Below, piece by piece: positions 34,181-47,481 of a DNA stretch of 64,000 bases; position 1 is the first letter of the stretch; each line of letters begins with the position of its first letter. The notes beneath the pieces were generated by a model. The model worked only from the letters and a program-made list of their open reading frames with translations. It made no database searches and was not told where the DNA came from. Both the position numbers and the translations under genes were made by a program. This stretch comes from Sarcocystis neurona (taxonomy: Eukaryota; Apicomplexa; Conoidasida; Eucoccidiorida; Sarcocystidae), in NCBI GenBank assembly GCA_000727475.1, contig KL647288.1, forward strand, positions 2,593,417 through 2,657,416, read 5' to 3'.

Positions 34181-36812
34181 ATGCGAGGGGGTGGGCCGTT
34201 TTCTTTGGCTTCCTTTTGAAGAGACAGAAGCAGAAAAAGGAATGTGCTGCAGCAGCGCGTGTGATCTGCCGCAGCCCCTCGGAGAGGGAGATGCGCGGAG
34301 ATTGCTGTTGCGGAGAAGTTTTGGGGTGCACAAACTCCACATGAGTATACGCGTCTGTGTGCCACTCGAAGAAACTGCATGCGTCTTCAGCCAGACGTTG
34401 TTCGCCTCCTTTGCGTCCACCGGAAGGCTGGTAGGGGGGGGGGGGAAAAAAGAGAGCCGCCGGTGCAGCAGTCGTCAGACGCACAGATGCGGAGACGCCG
34501 GTCACGCGTTCTCTCCGTCAGACTTCTTTTCCTTCTTCTGCCCGAGGACGCGCACCTCCGCCTCCACATATATATGCGTCTAATATATATTGAGACAGAT
34601 ATGTGTGTGAATGTATCTACGGAAAATGCCGGCGAGAGGTGGGGATGCGGAAAAGAAGCCACCAGACAATACCAGCAGCTGTAGTACACAGAGGTGCTCT
34701 TTCGTCCGTGTACATATGCGTGGGAGGACGCGAGAGAAAGCGAAAGAGAAAGAAACGTTGTGTTGCATGTGTGTGTAAGAAGGGCGTCGCGACGTTGTCG
34801 GAAGACAGAGCTGCTGATGATTCCGCGGGGCGCGCGAGGGTGTACGTACACCTGCGGGGTGTCTTTTGCTGCGTTCTTGCGGGATTGTTTCTTCACGAAA
34901 ATATGGGAGGAGAAAAAGGAAGAGTCGGTGAAACGAACGGACGCATTTCTTTATGTGCCGCATCTGGTCGTCCTGGGTAATGCCTTGAAGCGACACTTAC
35001 TGCTGCTGCGATGGCTTCTACACCGCACCGGGACCCGCTCTCTGAAAACTGCTGCTGCGTTTCCTGTGGCTGCGACGTTGTAAAGACTGCTGTTGCTGCT
35101 GCTGGTGCCGCTGCTGTGGTGGTGGTCCTGCCGCTGCCGGTGCTGATCTTGCTGCTGCCGCTGCTGTGTCTGCTGGTGCTGCTGCTGTTTCTGCCTCTGT
35201 TGCTGCTGTTTATGCTGCTGTTGATGTTGTTGCGGCTGTTGCTGCTATGCGTGTCTGTTTTCAGAAGAAGAATTTGTATACTACGATTCTGCGGGCATGC
35301 CTAGTCCGGCATATCCTTCTCCGCAGCAGGACGGTGCCAAAGCAGCGCGAGGAGGGGGAGAGGCTGCTCCCTCATCTCCCGCTGCTGCTGCTGGCCCTCC
35401 GCCGTCTTTTGAGGCCGGAGAAGCAGCAGCCAGAGGCAGCGGGAGCTTTCCAGCAGGAGACGCAGGACGACAGGCGGGAAGAGCAGCAGCAGCAACAAAA
35501 GGAGAAGGAGTAAAAGGAAAAGCGAGAGGTGAAGAATCTTCTGCTGCGGCACGCCGTGATCGTAAGAGACCCACCGCGCTTCTGTTGCTCCTTTTTCCCC
35601 AGATACCTGCGATAAATCCACACACAGAGACAGAGACAGAGACACAGGCAGCAAGTCGACAATGTAGCAGAGATGTATATATATATATTGTTGTCGCTAT
35701 GTGTGTGTGTGTGTAAGCGTCTCTTCCACGGGTGTCGTTACCGACGTATACATGTACACATCTATATACACATCTATGTAAAACACATGCATACATTATA
35801 CATATATATATTTACGTGTATGTGTATATATGTAGAGAGAGACACACATAGCCGTTTGACAGCAGAGAACAACAGGACTGAAGACGAGCTGCTGGAGAAC
35901 GAACGTATGTGTCGGGGTCCACATATAAATGGACCACTTTGAAGTTCCTTATATGCATTTCCTTCTGTGGAAGCACATGTCCAGATATATGTGTGTGTGT
36001 AGGTCTGCGTATGGACAGGTGTTTTTTGTAGGTGCGTGTGCGTGGGTTTTCTTGCGGACAGAAGTTTCTTGCGAGCAAAAAGTTCCTCTTTCTGTCTTCG
36101 TATGCAATCACACATATATGTGTCTACGTGTGTGTAGGTGATCCTGCGGACAGAAGGTCCTTCTGTAAGAGTTCCCCTCCTCCTCTTCATCTACGTTTCC
36201 GTGGGGGGAGAAACTTTCTGCAGAACTCTTCCCTTCTCTTTCTGTCCGATAGTCACCACCCACACATACATATATCTCTGTGTCTGTCCGCTAGATAACC
36301 GTGTGAGCTTTTCTCGCACGTGTCATACATCACTCGCTTTCCCTTCCTCTATCAATTTCATGAATATTAACGCTCCATATGTGTGTGGATATGATAAGCG
36401 AAAGTAGGACTGCATGCGTGGACTTCTCCGCCTCTCTCTTGACACAGGAAGTTCACACATATATATGTGGAGTTCTTTGCATGGGCAAAAGCCTGCTGTG
36501 ATGAGAGTAGCTTTCTCTTCTCCCTTTCTTGCCCTCCCCACACGCGCATGTACCTCTACAAGCGTAAATATTACAGTCCCGAAAGAGTGTATGTACGTAT
36601 GTATGTATGTATGTATGTGTCTGAACCAACCCTTCTTGTTGACTGGTGAAAGGTGCCTGTTCAGCAGTCCCCGTCTTCTTGACTCGAGAAGAGAACAAAA
36701 TTTTCATCTTTTTTCGCTTCGCACTCGTCCCTTCGCAGTATCCGACCGTGAACAGAGACGGAGAAAATCGAAGTGGCGTGACTGTGGCCCTTGTAGGACG
36801 CGCGGGAATGAC
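34181..36812 (+). CDS. Four phase-linked exons of an unknown protein
   Basis: Exons 34181-34430, 34694-34976, 35265-35561 and 36739-36812 join in frame. The first ends FASFASTGRL in phase 0 at gtaggg. The second contains VSFAAFLRDCFFTKIWEEKK and ends LYVPHLVVL plus one base at gtaatg. The third starts with two bases after ctgttttcag, giving EEEFVYYDSAGMPSPAYPSP, then an A/G/S/P-rich linker, and ends with one base at gtaaga. The fourth restores the frame as SDREQRRRKSKWRDCGPC. The acceptor at 34694 is pyrimidine-poor and the weakest point. It may be a separate gene, or the unresolved 5' part of the downstream CCDC47-like gene, whose luminal N-terminus is missing from my model. No domain is recognised. 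Confidence 0.42.
35085..35250 (+). repeat. CTG triplet tract in an intron
   Basis: CTG/TTG units, CTG sense on +, filling the intron between the exons at 34694-34976 and 35265-35561 and ending a few bases before the acceptor. Confidence 0.8.
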
Positions 36813-36824
36813 GTATATATACGT

Positions 36825-37095
36825 ATGTATACACGCTGACATGCAGGAGTAGTAGATTTCTCCATATATAGATGTGCGGACACGCAGGAGTAGAACACTT
36901 GTCTACATACGTATATACATGCGGGCATGCAAGTGTAGAACACTTCTCCATATAGATGTATATATATGGACACGCAGCAGGAGAACATTTCTCCATATAC
37001 ATGTATCATATATATAGGCGGGCATGCAGGAGTAGAAACGTTTCTCGTATGTATATATATGTGTTTATGGGAACATGCAGGAGTAAAACTTCATT
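36825..37095 (+). repeat. Degenerate minisatellite, unit about 55 bases
   Basis: Five to six diverged copies of a unit built from GGACACGCAGGAGTAGAAC, then TTTCTCCATATA and a short TA run. Unit length varies because the TA part expands and contracts. Confidence 0.75.
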
Positions 37096-37469
37096 TTGTG
37101 TGTGGTGCCGCAACTGCTCCTGTCTTCTCTTTGTTCCCCATTTTCTCTCATTTCTCCGAGAGGACGGCAACCTTGCTGCTTCGAGGCAGTTCTTCTGCTC
37201 TCTGCTGCTGTTCCTGGCCGCGTACATATCTGGTCCTCTGCTCTTCACGCGTACATGTATCTGCGTACTACGTTGCCAGCACTACCTAATATATGGACGA
37301 AGATGAGGATACGAAGATGAGGATACTTGCATATATGTGCCCATCATAGTTGTGTGTATTACTTGTCTCTCGCCGCCAAGAATCGTCCCACATACATGTA
37401 TTTGCATGCGTGCGTGTATATCTGTGTGTGGACAACAGTAGACAGCGTGAGAAGATATACAAATGTGGG

Positions 37470-37750
37470 AATTTCCCACACCTTTCTTCGTCTATCTATA
37501 TATGTCCCTGACCCATACAACGAGTGAATGTGTATGTGTGCGTATATGTGTGTGTATATATGTGTATACGTATGCGTGTACATACGTGTATATGTATACG
37601 TGTGTGTATCTAAGTGTGTACATATGTGTACCTGTTTAAAGATCTGTATATATATATGTATATATATGCGTATATAAGTATGTGTAGGTGTGTATATGTG
37701 TGTGTACATATATATGTGTGTAAACCTGTATATAATATATATACAGGAAC
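37470..37750. repeat. TA/TG microsatellite
   Basis: TATG and TA steps. The stretch 37096-37330 before it is unique and contains an open frame with a hydrophobic core (SLLLFLAAYISG) that could belong to the CCDC47-like N-terminus, but no join is clear. Confidence 0.8.
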
Positions 37751-38167
37751 ATCTCGTAGGTCTGCCTCTGTCTATTTCGTACGCGTCTGCTGCTGTTGTG
37801 GCCAGTGCGAGTCCTGCAGGCCTGCTCCTCCTCCTCCTTCTCCTTCTTCTTCTTCTTCTGCTTCATCGTGTTGTGCGTCTGCTGCGGTTTGCAGTCCTCC
37901 ATATATGAGGTCCTCCACTTTTTTTTTTCTACGCGTCTTCGGTCTGTCCCCTCGTATCCTCCTTCTTCTGTCGCAGCAGCTGCTGCGGCGGGTCTTCCCA
38001 TTGCTGCTGCGGTTCTCCTGCGTGTGCGTGTGTGTGTGTTGACGTGTGTGGCGCCCAGCGACAGCGACTTCCTTTTTTCCGCTCGGCGCCTCCCCTACGA
38101 CTTCGTCTTCTTCTGCCGCGTCTCGTCTCGCCACTTCCTCAACCTCTTCTGCTTCTTGGGACCGCAG

Positions 38168-41100
38168 CTGGTCAGCCGCCGTGTGGAAGCAGCTGCGAGG
38201 CCGTCCCGGCAAAGACAGAGGGTTTCTCCTCGAGGCCGTTTTCTTTCTGCTGCTCTGCGCTGTTGGCGTTGCCGCCTACTTCGGCAGGAAACACAACGTG
38301 AAAGTCGCTGATGCCTGGTGAGGCAACGCCCCCCCCCACACAAATCCCTCCCTTGGTCTTTCTTCTCTCTCCGTCTGTCTTCCGTTCTTCTCTCTGGCTT
38401 GGTCTGCTGCTCTTCTCTCTGGCTTGGTCTGCTGCTCTTCTCTCTGGCTTGGTCTGCTGCTCTTCTCTCTGGCTTGGTCTGCTGCTCTTCTCAGTCTCTA
38501 TTTGCTTCTCAGGAGCTCTTCTCTATATCTCTGTATGTTTGTCGTCCTTGCCCCTCTCCGTCTCTCCTTGTTCGCGCCCTCTCTGTTTCGCTTTTCTTCT
38601 TTTCTCCGTCTATCATCCGTCTCCCTGTTCTCCTCTATTTGTCCGCTCCTCTCTTCGGCCGTCTCTCCGTGTCTTTGACGATCGTGTCTCGTCTCCCCCT
38701 CTGTGTGTCTCGTCTCTCTCTTTCTCTGTGCGGCTTCCCTTCCTTTCTTTGTTTGTCGTCATTTCTTCTCTCTGTCTGAATTCCTTCCCACTCTGTGTTG
38801 ATCTTTGGCCCTTTTCTCTCTCTTTTCGCTGTTTGTCTTCTGGTCTCTTCGCTCTGACTTTCCTCTGTGTTTCGTTCGGCCCCCTTTATCTGCTTTCTCT
38901 CACAAACGACGGGTGTCTCGCACCTTCACTCGGTCTTCGTCTTTCGCTGCTGCGTCTCCTGCTCTCTCTCTCTCTCGCTTTCTGTCTCTCTCCCTTTCTT
39001 CTTCGTCATTTGTACGCAGGCCTCCTTTCTTTTGCTGTCAGGTCCTTCTCACTGAGTGCTGTCTCTCTTTTTGCGTCAATTCTCCCCTCTATCTCTCTCT
39101 GGCTGTCTGTGTCTCGTACTCTTCTCTTTTATTTAATTTCCCCCTCTGTCCTTCGTATGTGTCTCTCTTTCTGTGTGTGTCTCCCTTTTGTCGTTCTGCT
39201 CGCCGTCTCCGGTGCGGCTCCCTCCGTCTTCGCCTGTCCCTCCACTCCATCTGTCTGCGGTGATTTTCCCCTCTCTCTGTATCTCTCCGTCCTTCGTTTT
39301 CTGCTGTCTTTGGTTTTTTCTCCGGTTCTTCTTCTCTCCCTCTGTCTGTAGGCCGTTCCTTTCTGTTTACCCTGCACATTTCTCTCTGTGTGTATGTGTC
39401 CCTTTCTTCTCTTTGTCTGTCTTCCTTCTCCTTCACTCTGTCCCTCTTTTCTCTCCATCCCTCTTCATCTTCTCTCTCTCTGTCTCTCTTCCTCTTTCTT
39501 TGCGTCTCTCCTTCGCTTTCCTCTCTGTCTCTTCCTCATATATATACATATATATATGTATATATGTATGTATGGATTTGTGTGTGTATGGATGGATGTG
39601 TGTATGTATGGATGGATGGATGTATGTATGTATGGATGTATGGATGGATGTAATGTATGGATGTATGGATGGATGGATGGATGTACATACATACGTATGT
39701 ATGTATGTATCTCTCTCTCTATATATGTATATACGTCTCTCTCTCTCTCTTGTGTGTGTCTCTCTCTGTCTCTCTGCAAGAGGACGGAGTGTCTCGTTTT
39801 TCTCTTCTTTTTCTCGGAGTTCTATTTATCTTCTTCTCTATCGACAGGAAGGTTTCTCCTTTTGAGGTATTTTCTCTCTGTTATCGAGTGACGCCCCTCC
39901 GACGAGGAGACAGCAGAAGTCTACTTGCTGGCCGGCAGACACGGCTGTACGTCCTCCTGTCTCTCTCTCTCTCTGTGCCCCCTGTTACTGCAACAAAACT
40001 ACGACATGAATTACTTCTGTGGTGAATGCAACCAGAAATAAATTTTCGCTTTCCCTCTTTCCCTTCTTTTTTTCTCGTGGTGTTCGACACACGCCATGCC
40101 CCCGCCCCCGCCGCCATGAAAAAAGTCCCCTCCCACACGGTAACTCTGCGACGCCGAGCAGCAAGCTGCTTGCTGATTGCTGCGCCGCCTTGCATACCTC
40201 ATTTCTGCTGCTCTGCTGCTGCTGCTGCTCTGCTGCTGCTGCTCTGCTGCTGCTGCTCTGCTGTTGCAGGATCGGGTCGACTCTTGGACTTCTGCGGGAG
40301 AATTTTTGCGTCGTCGGCTATGACACGTCTTACCTGATGATGCGTTCCTACGACACTTTTGAACTTTACTGCACTGGCCGGAGAAATTGCTATTATATGC
40401 ATGCGGTCCTCGAGGTAGGAGGACCTTCGACTTTTTCTCTTTCTTCATCAATCAAAGTGCTGTCGCTGCCGAGACTATTTCTTCTTCTCCTTTTTCTTCT
40501 TCTGTTGGGTCTTCTTCTCTTCTTCATCTTTTTCCTTCCCTGCTTCTTCTGCTTCCTCTTCTGTCTGTACGTCTTCTAGCTCTCCGTGGTCCCCCGTTCC
40601 TTCTTCTTCCTCTTCTGGACCTTCCTGTTCTTTTCTTCTCTGCTGCTGCTTCACGTTGCTCTGCTTGTACTTCTGCCCTTTCTCTCTCTCCGTCCTTCTT
40701 TGGCTTCTGCATCTGCTTCCGTACTTTCATATTCCCGGTTTCCTCCATCCCTAGGCCTCTCCCTGTTCCCGTCTCCGTCTCGCCCGTCCCGCACGCGTCC
40801 CTCTCCTTGCCTCCGTTTTCTCGCAGCAAAAGGGAGAGAAAGACTTAATCTCTGGGTAGATCTGTTTTTGTAAAGAGAGAGAGGGAGAAACTACGTGGAG
40901 AGAGATTGAAAGCAGTTCAAGAGAAAGTTGCGACGCTACAACGAAGCTCTCAGTCTGCTGGTGTTGCTGTTGCGAATATTCGTGCTGTTTACCTTCTGCA
41001 ACTTCTTCTTTCCCTCCTGCTGCTGCTACTGCTTTTCTTCGTTTGTTGCCACCTCTGCTGCTGTTGCCTCTCGTCCTGCTGCTGCTGCTGCTGCGTTTCT

Positions 41101-44100
41101 CTCTCTGCTGCTGTAGCTAGCTTTCCCCCTGCTGCTGCTGCTGCTCTTCCTCGTCTGCTGCTGTTGCTCCTTCCCCTCCTCGTCCTCTGCTGCTGCTGGT
41201 TCGTTTCCTCTGCTGCTGCTCTTCTTCGTCTGCGGTGGCTGCTCTTTCCCCCGCCGCTGTCGCTGCCGCCGTTTTTCCTCGTGCTTCTGCTGCTCGGCTT
41301 CCTCTGCTGCTGTTGCTTGCCTTGCTACTGCCTTTCCTTTTCCTGAACAGCGGCCTTCTTGAGTAGCTTCCGACCCGCTATTGCTGCTGGTGTTGCTGCA
41401 TCGTTGCTGCTTCTGTTTCAGCGACCTGCGCGCCGCCGTAGAATTGTTCCTGCGTTCTGCTGCGGCTCTCTGCAGCGTCCCGCCTCTGCACGTACATGCC
41501 GTATCAGAGGAGGCTGCTCCAGCAACTGTTATGGGAGGATATGCATGCAGCTCTGTGTCAGCTGCCGCTTTCATTCCTCTCTGTGCTGCCCCTGTTGCTC
41601 CGTTGGGGCTGCCGCGGTTCTGCTGCTGCTGCTGTGCTGCTGCCGCTGTCGCTGTGTCGCCGCTGTGCTGCTGTGCTGCTGCTGCTGCCGTTCGAGCACG
41701 GCTGCTGCTCTGTTCCTGGTGCTGCTGCTGTGTTACAGCAGCTGCTGCCATCTGCAGTGCTCGGCGCTGACGCTGTTGCTGCTACCGTCCCTTGTGGGAC
41801 TGCTGCTGGTGCAGTCTTCACTTGCTGTTTTTCCTTCCTGCTGCTGCCGCTTCTTCGTCCGTAATGCGCTGTTAGTTTGCTGTCTTCTGCTGCTGCTTTT
41901 GCAGTGCCGCTGCCTCTGCTGGTGCTCCCTCCTCCTCCTCTTCCTGCGACGGATGCAACTGTTACGACCGCTCCTGCTCGTTTTGCTTGGCTGCAGCGTC
42001 CTTCTGCTGCTGCTGCTTCTTCGTCTTCTGTCTGGGAGACTGCTACGTCACTTGCTGCTGCTGTTTCTTCTTCCTTTGCATGCGGGGCTGCTATACATCT
42101 TTTGCTGCCGTAATCCGTGCTGCGGCTGCGGCTGCGTCGGTCTCTGTCCGCTGCCTGCGTGAAGTTCTGCTAGGGGCGTTCGGCTGCTGCTGCTGCTCTC
42201 CTGCTGCTGCTGCTCTCCTGCTGCTGCTCTCCTGCTGCTGCTCTTCTGCTGCTGTTCGTCTGCTACTGCTGCACTGCTGCCGCTCTTCTGCTGCTGCTGT
42301 TCTGCGGCTGTTTGTGCTTGTGTGGGGTGCAGTGCCTGCCCCGGCAGTGCCTGTGGCGAGGCAGTTTCCTCGGCGCACTGCTGCGGTCGTCGACGCAGCT
42401 CTCCGACTCGGTCGTCTTGGAGTTTTTGCTTCCCCCTTCACACGACCCCATAACTGTCGCTCTTTGTCGAAAGCAGGAGCAAAAGCAGGTCCTCTCCAAG
42501 TACTGGGACGTGGTAGGGTTAGCTTCTCCCCGCCCACCACCGTCTACGTCTCTCCGCTGCGCCCCTGCCAACGCTCCGCCCGGCCTTTTCCCCGCTCTCC
42601 CTCTCCCCATGCAGACATACGTGTACATACATATACATACATACATATATGTACATATACGTACACACCCATACATATACATTCATATGTGCCTACGTGC
42701 ATACTCCAAGCAGGAGAAGATTCTGTGTATCAAGTAGACAGACAGGCGGAGAGACTACTGCCCAGACCGTCGCCGTCTCCTTCTCCTTCTCGCTCGGTGA
42801 GGAGACGCCGGAGAGACGGAGACGGAGACAAGCAGCAAAGCCGTGGAGACATGCCTTCGCGACGAAGGTGTCTGGAGGCAGTCTCTCTTCTCTTCCGTTC
42901 TCTGTCTGTTTAAACACTACTGGATGTATTTTTTGTATGGGCACGTAAAGCACATAGACGTGCATGTATACATACATGTGGAAAAGTGTCTTTTTCTCTG
43001 TCTCGCTTTCTCTGTGTCTCCCCATGTATATATGGATGTGTGCGTACTACTAGGCGGGGAGGGAATTGTAAGAAACGTATAGAGGCCGCTTGAAGTAATA
43101 TTATAGAAGCCAGTGACGTGACTTCGTAGAACTCCTTTTTCCTCGTTCTCTCAGTAGTGGGAGCTTCGAGCAGGAAGTGGATTTGTGGCGCAGCGAAATT
43201 CCTGGCTGCCGGCTCTCTTCTCTTTCGCTGGACGCAACGGGCGTAGGTTCCTTTTCCATATACGAGGCGGCCACCTGGCAGCTTGTGTACCCCTGTGTGG
43301 GGAGTGCTGCGCAGTAGGGAGGCGACTGAGCCGGCTGCCTTCCCTCCGCAGAACGTATATATATATGTGCATCTATATACATGTATATATATGTATGTAT
43401 GTACGTATATGGGCTCATATCTATATATATATATATAGAGAGAGAGAGATACATATATATATATATATATGTATGTATACTAATTCATATATGTATATAT
43501 ATATATATATAGTAAGTATANACATATATATATANNNNNNNNNNNNNNNNNNNNNNNNNNNNNNNNNNNNNNNNNNNNNNNNNNNNNNNNNNNNNNNNNN
43601 NNNNNNNNNNNNNNNNNNNNNNNNNNNNNNNNNNNNNNNNNNNNNNNNNNNNNNNNNNNNNNNNNNNNNNNNNNNNNNNNNNNNNNNNNNNNNNNNNNNN
43701 NNNNNNNNNNNNNNNNNNNNNNNNNNNNNNNNNNNNNNNNNNNNNNNNNNNNNNNNNNNNNNNNNNNNNNNNNNNNNNNNNNNNNNNNNNNNNNNNNNNN
43801 NNNNNNNNNNNNNNNNNNNNNNNNNNNNNNNNNNNNNNNNNNNNNNNNNNNNNNNNNNNNNNNNNNNNNNNNNNNNNNNNNNNNNNNNNNNNNNNNNNNN
43901 NNNNNNNNNNNNNNNNNNNNNNNNNNNNNNNNNNNNNNNNNNNNNNNNNNNNNNNNNNNNNNNNNNNNNNNNNNNNNNNNNNNNNNNNNNNNNNNNNNNN
44001 NNNNNNNNNNNNNNNNNNNNNNNNNNNNNNNNNNNNNNNNNNNNNNNNNNNNNNNNNNNNNNNNNNNNNNNNNNNNNNNNNNNNNNNNNNNNNNNNNNNN

Positions 44101-47100
44101 NNNNNNNNNNNNNNNNNNNNNNNNNNNNNNNNNNNNNNNNNNNNNNNNNNNNNNNNNNNNNNNNNNNNNNNNNNNNNTATATATATATATATAGAGAGAG
44201 AGAGATACATATATATATATATATATGTATGTATACTAATTCATATATGTATATATATATATATATGTAAGGTATACACATATATATATATATAAAAGAT
44301 TTTTCTTCTCTTTTTTCTGAGTCGTTTCGTCTGTGTGAAGGTGCTTGCTGTTTTCCTGTTCCACGCGTTGGTGCGTCCTGCTGCTGCTGACTCTTGGGGC
44401 CTTGTGCTGCTGTTGCCGTTGCTGCTGCGTCCGCTCCTCGTACAGCAGCGGCCTGCGCGCCTCCTGCTGCTGCTGCTGCTCGGTGACTCCTGCTGCCCCA
44501 TGTGTTGTCGTTCCCCGCGCGACATGCCCCGCTGGTTTCTTCTGCTGCTATCGCGTCCTATTCGTCGATTTCTCTTTCCTTCTCCTCCGTTGTCTGCTGC
44601 GTTTTCTCCGGTGTGTCTCTCGCGGCTGTTGCTGTTGCTGCCGCTTGTATCACTGCTGCTGCTGCTGTTGCATATATCAGTCGTCCAGCGGCTGCCGCCG
44701 TTGTCATGTGCGGGGTTGTTGTCGAATGCAGCGGGAGTTTACGAAGCGACGAAGCGTGCAGAGCAACCCGCGGCTGCAGCAGCTCCCCGCGCAGATGGTC
44801 GCCTTCAGCGATGTTGCAGAGTCTTTAGACGCGCTGCTGCTAAGTCAGAAGGCTGTCCTGCAGACATTATCTGCTGCCTCCTGTTGGCGCTTGCTGCGCT
44901 TCATTTACTTCTCCGACGCCTGCACCGCTCTTCACCCTTCCGTCGTTGCTTCTGTGGCCGCTGATGCCGGTGCCCACGTCCCTGCCTCTGCTCCGACGTG
45001 AGTCTTCCTAAAAACTTACACATATCTATGCCCCTATAAAGACGTCCATATTTGCATCTACGTAAAATGAATATAAATATATGTACATCTGTTTACCTAG
45101 TGTAACAATATATATCGGCCTCCATACATACATATGTATATATACATGTGGGCCTATGTACATGGATGGAATTATACGTACAGATAAAATACTGTGTTAT
45201 CTATCTATTCATATCTGCCTGCCTGTATACACAGATCTCTACCTATATATATAGGTGGGTGCGCTTGAAAAACTGCCATACATTTGTTTTATACGTGATT
45301 TCTGTATATATGCGGAGATCCTGCAGATGACTGCTGTGCATTGGCGGCTTCCCTGTTTTCATTTTCTTCCTTGTGCGGATACTTTTCTGCGGCGAGCCCA
45401 CCGTCGGCGAGTACACCTTCACGCCTGCCTGCGACCGCGTCTAGAGCCCCTGGTCAAAAAAATCCGCATCCACGCTCCCGCGGAGTGTCGGTTCCTCCTC
45501 TACAAATACGTCCGTTTCTACACATCTATACATCAATATGTATGTGTCTATATATATGTATTTACATATACATACGCGTGTCTGTATGTATATTTGTATA
45601 TACACGTGTATATGTGGATTTCTTTCTACAGGTAGAAATATGTGTATACTCGTAAACTGCGTATTTCGCGAGTACCTGCGCCCGTACATCGATACACATA
45701 TATATAAAAGGTCGTCTACCGATATATGTGTAGGTCGTCTTTCCGTAGCCTCGGCATGTGCGTGTCTCGCTGGTGGGGTGTCTCCATACATTTTGGTACG
45801 TTTATGCGGGGAAGTGGCTACTTCAAGGCGACGCGTTGTTTTTGTGAAGGAGGGTCCGGCTGAAATGCCGAAAAAAAAAACACCCGTCTGTTCTTCTGTT
45901 GGGCCAGAGAGAGCGACGGAGAGAGAAAGGGCCGCTTTCTTCGGGTGTACGTACACCGCAAGTTGCGTGTTTTCGCGCGCGCGCGCATGCACTTGCGCAC
46001 GTGTGCGCAGTTTCTTGTCTCCGCCCAGTGAGCAGAAGTTCTCCTCTCCCTTTCCCCTTCCGACAGATATGTCACACCAAAAAGTTGAGGAGAAAGGTCG
46101 TCTGTCTGGTGTCTCGCCGCAAGAAAAAAGGAAATTGACGTTTTCTGCTGGTGACTCATTTCTGCTTCTTTTCAGCCGCTGCGTCCTGCGCATCGCCTTC
46201 TTCCTCCCCCCGCCGGGCCGCATGGACGACGCCCTGTAAGACGAAATGCGCTTTCTGAACTTCTCTTCGCCCCTCCGCCCGCCAGTTTCACGCGCAACAG
46301 CTGCACTCGAACGACGGAATTCATTAAACTCACCTGCTGCTGCTCCTGCCCCTGTTGCTTTTCCTGCTGCTGCCCTAGCTTCTGCTGCCGCTCTAGCTTC
46401 TGCTGCCCCTACTTCTGTTGCTCCTGCTGCTCCTGCTCCTGCTGCTCCTGCTCCTGCTGCTCCTGCTCCTGCTGCTCCTGCTTTTGCTGCACCTGCTCCT
46501 CCTGCTCCTGCTCCTCCTGCTCCTGCTCCTCCTGCGCCTGCTCCGGCTGCTCCTGCTCCTGCTTCTGCTGCTGCTACCGCTCGTGCTCCCGCCACTCCTG
46601 CTGCTCCTGCCGCCGCTCCTGCTGCTGCCGCTTCTGCTGCTGCCGCTCCTGGTACTGCCGCTTCTGCTGCTGCCGCTCGTGTTGTTGCTGCTGCCGGTTG
46701 TGTGTGCTTTCTTGTTTGTCCTGTCGAACGCAGATACCTTGATTACTGACAGAAAAAGGAGAAAAAATTTTCTTACTTGTGGCTGCGATTCCCACGTTGT
46801 TTCTTTTTGCTGTTGCTCCTACCGCAGTGTTTCTTCTTCTTCTCCTGCTGCCGCTGTTGCTGATGTTGAAGAATCTTTGCTTCTGTTGCTGTTGAAATGT
46901 GTCCGCAGACCCCTGCTGCGTATGGCGCTTTATCTCGTCGATCACGCCAAGCATCTGAATCTGAGTGAAAAGGCAAGTTTTTTTCTCACTAATAGATTCT
47001 CCAAATTATATATATATATATGTATATATAGATGTGTGGGTGTACGGATGCCAGTGTATATTCCTTTACGAGGGAATATATATATGTGTATGCTTTTCAG

Positions 47101-47449
47101 TATATGTATACGTAAATGTATGTGAACGTCCTAACAAATATATATATATATATGTATATGTAAATGTATATGAACATTTTAATATATATATATATATATA
47201 TGTACATGTACTAACGAATCTATATATATGTATATCTCCGCGAATGTAGGGAGAAAATGTTAAGCAGCTGCTACCCGTTCTGTGATATGTATACCTCTGG
47301 ATCGATGTTCGTATATAAGACGAGGAGGGGGAAGGCCAGCAGGTACCGCAGATCTCACAGATATATTAATGTCCGGGACGTTGGCTACTGTTGACTGCGT
47401 CTGTATACAAATTATATATATATGTATATCTACAACTAAATTCTTACAT

Positions 47450-47481
<32 letters not shown>

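Noticed and set aside
36739..36812. Possible CXXC zinc-finger start (KWRDCGPC)
   Set aside because: Only the first CxxC is present and the next exon does not supply the other cysteines. Nearby CGQCESC at about 37790 is in another, unjoined frame.
38311..39351. 346-codon + strand ORF rich in S/L/F/C
   Set aside because: It lies wholly in TCTC-rich DNA between two phase-joined CCDC47-like exons, and its composition follows from pyrimidine-rich sequence.
37750..42330. Cys-rich or Leu-rich ORFs in CTG tracts
   Set aside because: CTG, TGC and GCT contain no stop on either strand, so such ORFs are expected without selection.
43185..44281. Long frames across the N gap
   Set aside because: They consist of X residues and TA-repeat translation.
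45332..45512. Exon-like frame after atcctgcag ([19 protein letters not shown])
   Set aside because: Joining it to the exon ending 44997 gives an immediate TGA, while skipping it gives a family-like, in-phase join to 46176.
45441..46595. 384-codon minus-strand ORF rich in Ala/Gly
   Set aside because: Its first 90 codons are the GCTCCT hexamer repeat and the rest crosses a real + strand exon (46176-46235).
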